From contig JAHRBC010000007.1 in assembly GCA_022702545.1 (NCBI GenBank), positions 2,914,001 through 2,978,000 of the forward strand: a DNA stretch of 64,000 bases, written 5' to 3'. The position numbers and the translations under genes are program-made. This DNA comes from Phycomyces nitens. Its lineage: Eukaryota; Mucoromycota; Mucoromycetes; Mucorales; Phycomycetaceae. The notes under the pieces were generated by a model. The model ran no database searches and was not told the origin of the DNA. It saw only the letters and a program-made list of their open reading frames with translations. This document shows positions 58,284-64,000 of this stretch, one piece after another. Position 1 is the stretch's first letter, and every line of letters starts with the position of its first letter.

Positions 58284-59806
58284 ATGAAGGTTGTTGTTAC
58301 AGGTGCTTCTGGACTATTGGGCAGAGCTGTCTGTAAGCAGCTAAAGGCAGCAAACATTACTGGTAAGCTTTTATTATATATTTTTTCTCATGAAAAAGAA
58401 AAAGAAAAAAAAAGAAAAGACTAGTGGTGCTTATCTGTGAACGCGTCTAGTGGTCGGAACCGCTTATACCCGAGCAAAGAATGGTCTCGTAAAGGTAACC
58501 AGGTTGATAGATATATATATAGATAGATAGATAGCAAGCAATCAAGCAACAAACCAAAAAAAAACACACAATTTTTCTTCTTCTTCCTGTATAGCTTGAT
58601 CTAGTCAACCAAGGCGAATTAGAGAGCTTTATTGATGAGCAAAAGCCCGATGGTAAGTTTGATGATCACAAGGACTATTTCTCAAGGGTTTAGCTATTGT
58701 CCATTGCGCTGCTGAACGTCGACCGGATGTTGCCCAGAATGATCAGGAAGGAACTCGTAATGTAAGTCTATAATGGGAATCAGCAGCAAACCAATAATGG
58801 TTATCCTAGTTGAATATCCAAGTACCCAGACGTCTGGGAGCCCTCTGCAAGGAAAAGAATGTGATGCTCATCTACATAAGCTCTGACTACGTGTTCGATG
58901 GCACCTGCCCTCCATATCATGTTACAGACAAGCCCAATCCTTTGAATTTCTATGGAGAGACAAAGTTGGGTGGAGAACAAGCAATCCAAGAGGTCAATCC
59001 CGATGCAGTCATTCTCAGAGTTCCTATTCTGTAAGTCACCCTGGTGATATAAACATGGGCCATTCTTGCTGAGCAAGACCATCTATATGCACTTGTTAAA
59101 CTTACAATAAAATTAAAAAAAAAAGCTACGGAGAGGTTGAGTACAATGGCGAGTCTGCCATAAACATCTTGGTAGATGCTGTACAGGTAAGCAATCTTGT
59201 TCATCTAGACATTGATCCATTGACCCATTGACCCATTGACCCATTCTTTGTCTGTAGAGCAAAACAAAGACCCTCATGGATAACGTTGCCTCCCGCTATC
59301 CCACTAATGGTAAATGGTCTTTATACTCTACTACAATCACTAAACAATCCTTTATTTTCAGTCCAAGACATTGGCCGTGTAATCAAAGACTTGCTTGGTA
59401 AGGGAACCGATTGTCTTGACGATATTAATGTCAGTATTCTAGTCAACAAGATCGATTTGGGCCAAGATATCAAGGGCATCTTTCACTTTAGTGGTACCGA
59501 GTGCTTTACAAAGTACACCATCTGCCGTAAGACATGAAATCTCCTGATATGCGGATCTACGACTAACTTGTTTATAGAGTTGTTTGGTAGCCTGTTAAAC
59601 TTGCCAATTGATCATCTGGAGCGTCAGGATGAGATCCCTGCTTCTGCTGCTGGTAAGTGTCATCTGCCTCTATTCTGTGCTCATCAAATGTCCTAGTGTC
59701 TCGCCCCAAAGATGCCCACTTGTCCAACAAGCGTTTGGAGGATCTTGGCATTGACACCAAGAGCACGCCGTTTGTGGACTGGTGGACAGAATACCTTTCT
59801 AAATAA
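58284..59806 (+). CDS. MAT2B / dTDP-4-dehydrorhamnose reductase-like protein
   Basis: Eleven exons, 58284-58362, 58451-58494, 58595-58652, 58694-58761, 58810-59030, 59126-59186, 59258-59309, 59362-59397, 59443-59526, 59578-59652 and 59697-59806, encode 295 residues. The Rossmann start MKVVVTGASGLLGRAV carries GxxGxxG. Further markers are IVHCAAERRPDVAQND, the catalytic-type LIYISSDYVFDG and NFYGETKLGGEQAI (Tyr-x3-Lys), IKGIFHFSGTECFTKY and RLEDLGIDTKSTPF. These match the regulatory beta subunit of methionine adenosyltransferase, an RmlD relative. An enzymatic reductase role cannot be excluded. One intron (59187-59257) holds tandem CCCATTGA repeats. The next gene, AKR1, begins 215 bp downstream. 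Confidence 0.9.
59216..59246. repeat. Octamer minisatellite CCCATTGA in an intron
   Basis: Nearly four tandem copies of ATTGACCC within intron 6 of the MAT2B-like gene. Confidence 0.85.
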
Positions 59807-60021
59807 GCTCCCAAAAATAAATAAATAAATAAAAAAGGCACTCTATATTTCTCCTTGGCGCTTTTACAGACACCATCTAGCCCATTATTATAAAATTGCT
59901 ATACACACATCATCATCATCATTAATATCTAAAAAAGAGCGTTTGTCATCGATTATTCAGGACCAATTTAAGGCGAAACGGGCAGAGTCCATTTAAAAAC
60001 TCCGATTCTTTCCCTTTAACA

Positions 60022-62533
60022 ATGTCGCTAGATTCCTACCAAGAAGACAAGCAGCCGCTCTTGCTGTATGATGGAGAAGAGCAATCATCGAGAGCCAGCA
60101 CGCATCTCTCCCTGACAATCAACATTAGCGACGATGAGCTCACGGAAGAACAAAAGATAGATCAGGAAACTAGAGGTGACAATCCACCCATTTTTATTTA
60201 AAATAAAAAGTAAAATCACCAGCCCTGACAATCCATCTAGATCTGTTTCTGTGGCAGCTGGCAGAGCGTGGGCTATTGCCAAATCTAAGGCATCTTGTTG
60301 AGAAAAAGCATATTGGAGTCCAAGAGATCAGCCCAGATGGCTATACACCTCTTCATTATGCAGCTGCCAACAATCACGAACAGTGCGTCCGGTACCTCAT
60401 TGAGCATGGCGCAATTGTCGATTCTGTCAATGGACCACTCCAGGCCACACCTTTGCATTGGGCATCAAGGTATACAAAATGGTGCATCTGATACACTATA
60501 TAAAACTCCCATTGACAATAAAGATTGGTGTATATATGATTAAATTGTATGATCTGTACCTTAGGGCTGGATGTCTGGCCACTGTCCATTTGCTGATTCA
60601 ATATGGAGCCGACCCTGGGCTGGTGGATAGCCATGGATTTAATGCTCTTCATCTAGCCGTTCAATCCCCCCAGTCAATGCTTGTCCTCTACATTCTGTCC
60701 CTGGGCAGACTAGATGTGGATTCTAAGGATCGAATGGGCCAATACACGGCCCTCATGTGGGCAGCAAACGAGGGGAATGTACTAAACATCAAACTGCTCC
60801 TCCAGTTTGGAGCCAATGTTAATGCTGTTGACCAGCGAAGGGCAACTCCTCTTCATTGGGCAGTTACAAAGGGAAACCGGATATGTATCCGCAAATTACT
60901 AGAATATGGAGCAGATCCACTTGCAAAGGATCAGTCTGGAAAGAGCTCGCTTGACTTTGTCCATGACAATAGACTGGAGCGTACATGGGATCAGGCTGTC
61001 TTGGAAGCTACTGTGCTTGGATCCTTGGATAGTCCACACACTGTCAGTCCAAACCTTGCTCATAAAACACATCTATCAAAGGTAAGCATGTCGAATATCT
61101 GGAAGAGTTTGTAGGTTAACCATCAGGGGGACCATTAGAAATTCACCAATAGAGTCATATATCTACTGCCATACATTGTGCTGCCCATCGTACTAAAAAC
61201 CCTGGCCAGCCTTCCATGGTTCACAGGCCTTCCCCTGGCCATGATTGAGTTTATCATGATGCATCTCATTGTAGAAAAAATATTGGTAGTCGTGCCAAAT
61301 TCAGGCGAGGTACTCAAGACACCTTATGCATCCAGCATCTTTCAGGCCTCTGCATGGTGGCTGTTCTTGACATGGGCGTGGGTGCTTATATCATGTAAGC
61401 CGAATCTATACCACCCAAACCCAATCAAACTGACATTGGCTGTAAAATAGCAACCCCTAGTCTAGTCATTCTCCATGAGATATTTCTCGTTTCGTTTGCA
61501 CTTGCAATGGTCTGCTTCTACCAATGCTCGAGATCCAACCCAGGATTCATCAACAATTCACACTCTCTCGAGACAATACAACAAACAGCCATTCAACTGG
61601 CAGAATCGCATCAATTGGACATTCGCCATTTCTGCACGACTTGTATGGTAAAAACAAACGGCTTGAATGTTAAAATATGGATTAAATGGGCTGTTTAGAT
61701 AAAGAAGCCCTTGAGATCCAAACATTGCAAAGTCTGCAACCGATGTGTGGCCCGATTCGATCAGTAAGATGCTTCAATATCCGTATACATGACTTAGTCG
61801 TTTCTTTAGCCATTGTCCATGGATATTCAACTGCATTGGTCTCGAAAACCATCGAGTGTTTATGATATTTATGCTCAACATGGTGATTAGCATCATAGCG
61901 TTTGTCTTGATCTCTGTCCAATGCAAGTATCCTAGTCTAATTACAAAGGTTATCCAGACCATAATATTAAATCATGCCATAGATCTTGTTGAAAATACCC
62001 CTCCACTCGATACACCATCTGAAGAGCTCAAGTGTCTATTGGGTCCTACAATCTGTAGCTACTTTGCATATGATACCTGGACACTTGTAATCACTTGCTG
62101 GGCCGCATTTCATTTACTTTGGTGTACTTGCCTGTTCCTTATGCATCTCTATCAGATTGCAATGGGAGTAACGACCAATGAAGCCGTGAATTCACACCGA
62201 TATGGCTACATGGAATACAAGACATCAAATACCCAGCGTGAATTAGACGCTACTAGTTCAATTGCTGCAACCATGACAAGCAACTCGCCCAGTGAACGCA
62301 GCGCACTATTGTGTTTTCCACTCTGTAGCTCACACACCCATCACAAGTATCGCCAGCCATTAAACAGGCGTGGTAATCCATTTGACTATGGATGCCGGAC
62401 AAACTGTATAGGTTTCTGGTCAAACAATAGAGCTGTCAATTGGTACGAGGCCTATGATATCCAGAATGCCATAAGCCCTTGTTCGGCAGCCACATTCTAT
62501 ACTCCAGTTGCCCGCCAGTCTCTAGAGCTTTAA
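60022..62533 (+). CDS. AKR1: Ankyrin-repeat DHHC palmitoyltransferase (Akr1-type)
   Basis: Seven exons, 60022-60175, 60223-60469, 60565-61081, 61139-61394, 61451-61647, 61699-61763 and 61810-62533, encode 719 residues. About five ankyrin repeats lie at residues ~85-300 (GYTPLHYAAANNHEQCVRYL; ATPLHWASRAGCLATVHLLI; YTALMWAANEGNVLNIKLLL; ATPLHWAVTKGNRICIRKLL). Membrane helices follow (IYLLPYIVLPIVLKTL; ASAWWLFLTWAWVL), then the Cys-rich domain RSKHCKVCNRCVARFD joined to HHCPWIFNCIGLENHR, giving an intact DHHC. Two further helices and a variable tail complete it. The enzyme S-acylates proteins in the Golgi or endosomes; yeast Akr1 acts on Yck kinases. The catalytic His codon is split by an intron (61764-61809). 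Confidence 0.93.
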
Positions 62534-63689
62534 GTGTTTTTCATTTTTTGGGTTTTGTGCCTTTTATATTTTATATATATATACCACATACGCACATCTA
62601 TATATTTTTGCAATGAAATAATAATGTACAGTTTATATACTCGGTATACAAGGGACTTTTCATGAAATCTGTTCAATGTTATGTAGACTTGCTTTATTTA
62701 ATTAAACCTTTATATATATATGTATATATACATTAATTGTTACATTGATCAATTGTTATCCAGAATTCCAACCCACTCGTACAACCCACACACACACATG
62801 TATTGTTCCAAAAAAAAAACCAAACTCCTGTAAAATGGGGATTGATATTGCCATGACAAGAATGAACATGGCAACAAATTAATGTATAGATCTTGTCAAT
62901 ATTCATATAAAAATACCAAGCGATATCCTTGTCAAGTACCTTTGGTTTTATTACAATCTATACAAATCAGGTAAAGGCAGGGGGGGGTATCCAAAATGTA
63001 TTTTAAACGATTTGGCATTCAGTAGAGACCGCTATGATTCCTACATGTAAAGAACAGTACAAGGAAAAATACAAACATTTGTCTTGCAAACTACATCCTT
63101 TTTTTAATTATATATATATATATATAAATAGGCTATAAAGTATGGCCGTTGCAAGACATGGGCTATGGAATGTATAACTCCTAATCTTTGATTGGCAATT
63201 GTCATTTCGGCTGTCATTCTTTCCAGTCAATTACCAATTGCCATTGATCGAGAGTTGGGCTGGACAATTGTTGCCTAGTAATGATTCCCTCTAGCAACAA
63301 TATACTCAATCTGTTTAGCCTTTTTGGTTTCTAAATTGTCAATTGTCAATTGTAAATGATAATAATAATAAGTTGGGAAACAAGTCAAGAGTTGAAACTC
63401 ATTTTACACAAGACTTGTCCGTCTTGTTCAGTGTAACTGTTTTACAATTATCTAATTTTGATCCTTTAGTCCTGTAATGATTTGTCATTATTGATCTCTG
63501 ACTATTGCCATCAAGCCTTTTACCAATGGCAGCCCCCGACAGTATCGTACATTTAAAGAACAGGACTTTTTGAACAACAAGACGTTCTGGCAAATCATGA
63601 GTGGACTTTGGATTCTTCTCCGATAGTGTACAAGAAACAATTTTTTTTTCTTGGTTCTTGCAAACACTCCTTTCACTCTTTACTTCATT
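62534..63689. other. Spacer before the HD-domain gene
   Basis: AT-rich with TA tracts near 62573 and 63110-63125 and several short ATTGTCAATTG/CAATTGTC direct and inverted repeats at 63190-63355. No coding frame is supported; the minus-strand frame at 63399-63770 overlaps the next gene and resembles nothing known. Confidence 0.45.
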
Positions 63690-64000
63690 ATGGCGACTCT
63701 TATTGACCAGACCAGAGCAATGGTTGGAGATTACATGGGCAAACTGGACCCTTCTCATGACATGCTGCATGTAGATAGAGTGACCCGGCTAGGTAAGCTA
63801 AAAACTAACCACGCCATGAAATAACCCACCCAAAAAAAAAAAACTAATGTCTATCATTTAAGCCCTCCATCTATCCCAGGCATGTCTCAAAAGCGGTCAA
63901 AAGGTTGACTTGGAGATCGTCGAGCTCTCTGCTCTCTGCCACGATGTGGGTGATCGCAAGTACTATGATGGGTCCGAGACAGGCGGAGAGTTGATCTATA
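63690..64000 (+). CDS. HD-domain metal-dependent phosphohydrolase (3' end outside window)
   Basis: Two exons are visible, 63690-63792 and 63863-64000, the second running off the window. The protein starts MATLIDQTRAMVGDYMGKLD and contains SHDMLHVDRVTRLALHLSQA, with the first metal-ligand His, and SALCHDVGDRKYYDG with the His-Asp pair. These match the HD superfamily of the YedJ type found in bacteria and fungi. The substrate is not known; such enzymes hydrolyse nucleotides or phosphate esters. Length cannot be judged because the C-terminus is missing. Confidence 0.8.

Noticed and set aside
59398..59442. Read-through version of the MAT2B-like protein across this segment
   Set aside because: The stretch stays open, but splicing it (GT...AG) restores the family alignment and a continuous DLLVNKIDLGQDIKG reading.

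Overview
The window is a nuclear, protein-coding stretch of an early-diverging fungus, most likely Mucoromycota (a Mucorales-type genome such as Phycomyces is my best guess; this is inference). The signs are dense genes with many 50-100 bp introns, very AT-rich and microsatellite-rich spacers, a class C (GABA-B-like) seven-helix receptor, F-box proteins of the 'CALVCKHWT' type, a DIRS-like retroelement and many Tc1/mariner remnants. No tRNA, rRNA or CRISPR array was found.

Layout. 1-2399: 3' part of an ankyrin + DIL-domain protein. 4256-8231: a 15-exon class C receptor with a ligand-binding ectodomain, seven helices and a PH-like tail. 9628-10073: a small Ecl1-type zinc protein. 10456-13044: a Tc1/pogo-like element with long inverted repeats. 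13155-15185: the histone chaperone RBBP4/Msi1. 15330-20300: a transposon graveyard (two truncated Tc1/IS630-type transposases and a DIRS-like element that has lost its reverse transcriptase). 21308-31102: GT15 mannosyltransferase, eIF3k, Kcs1-type inositol hexakisphosphate kinase, a DUF202 membrane protein, a decayed stretch, and phosphatidylinositol synthase. 32183-39297: two tandem F-box/LRR genes in 2,852-bp units, each carrying the same Tc1 fragment, followed by a third Tc1 copy.

41591-64000 is compact housekeeping sequence: a Sel1-repeat protein, a membrane-anchored alpha/beta hydrolase, a mitochondrial SAP protein (Aim34-like), a universal stress protein, lysyl-tRNA synthetase, full-length Ash2 (PHD + winged helix + SPRY), a 101-aa Lys-rich protein, indoleamine 2,3-dioxygenase, tubulin cofactor C, a MAT2B/RmlD-like reductase, the ankyrin-DHHC palmitoyltransferase Akr1, and the start of an HD-domain hydrolase. 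Several neighbours are divergent and share short promoters (TBCC/MAT2B, AIM34/USP, ASH2/Lys-rich protein).

Themes. Chromatin: RBBP4 and Ash2. Inositol: PIS1 makes phosphatidylinositol, and the Kcs1-type kinase makes inositol pyrophosphates. Secretion and membranes: GT15 and Akr1. There is no operon-like logic. The most unusual points are the receptor with a PH-like tail, and the F-box pair whose coding sequences differ far more than their flanking transposon and promoter DNA.
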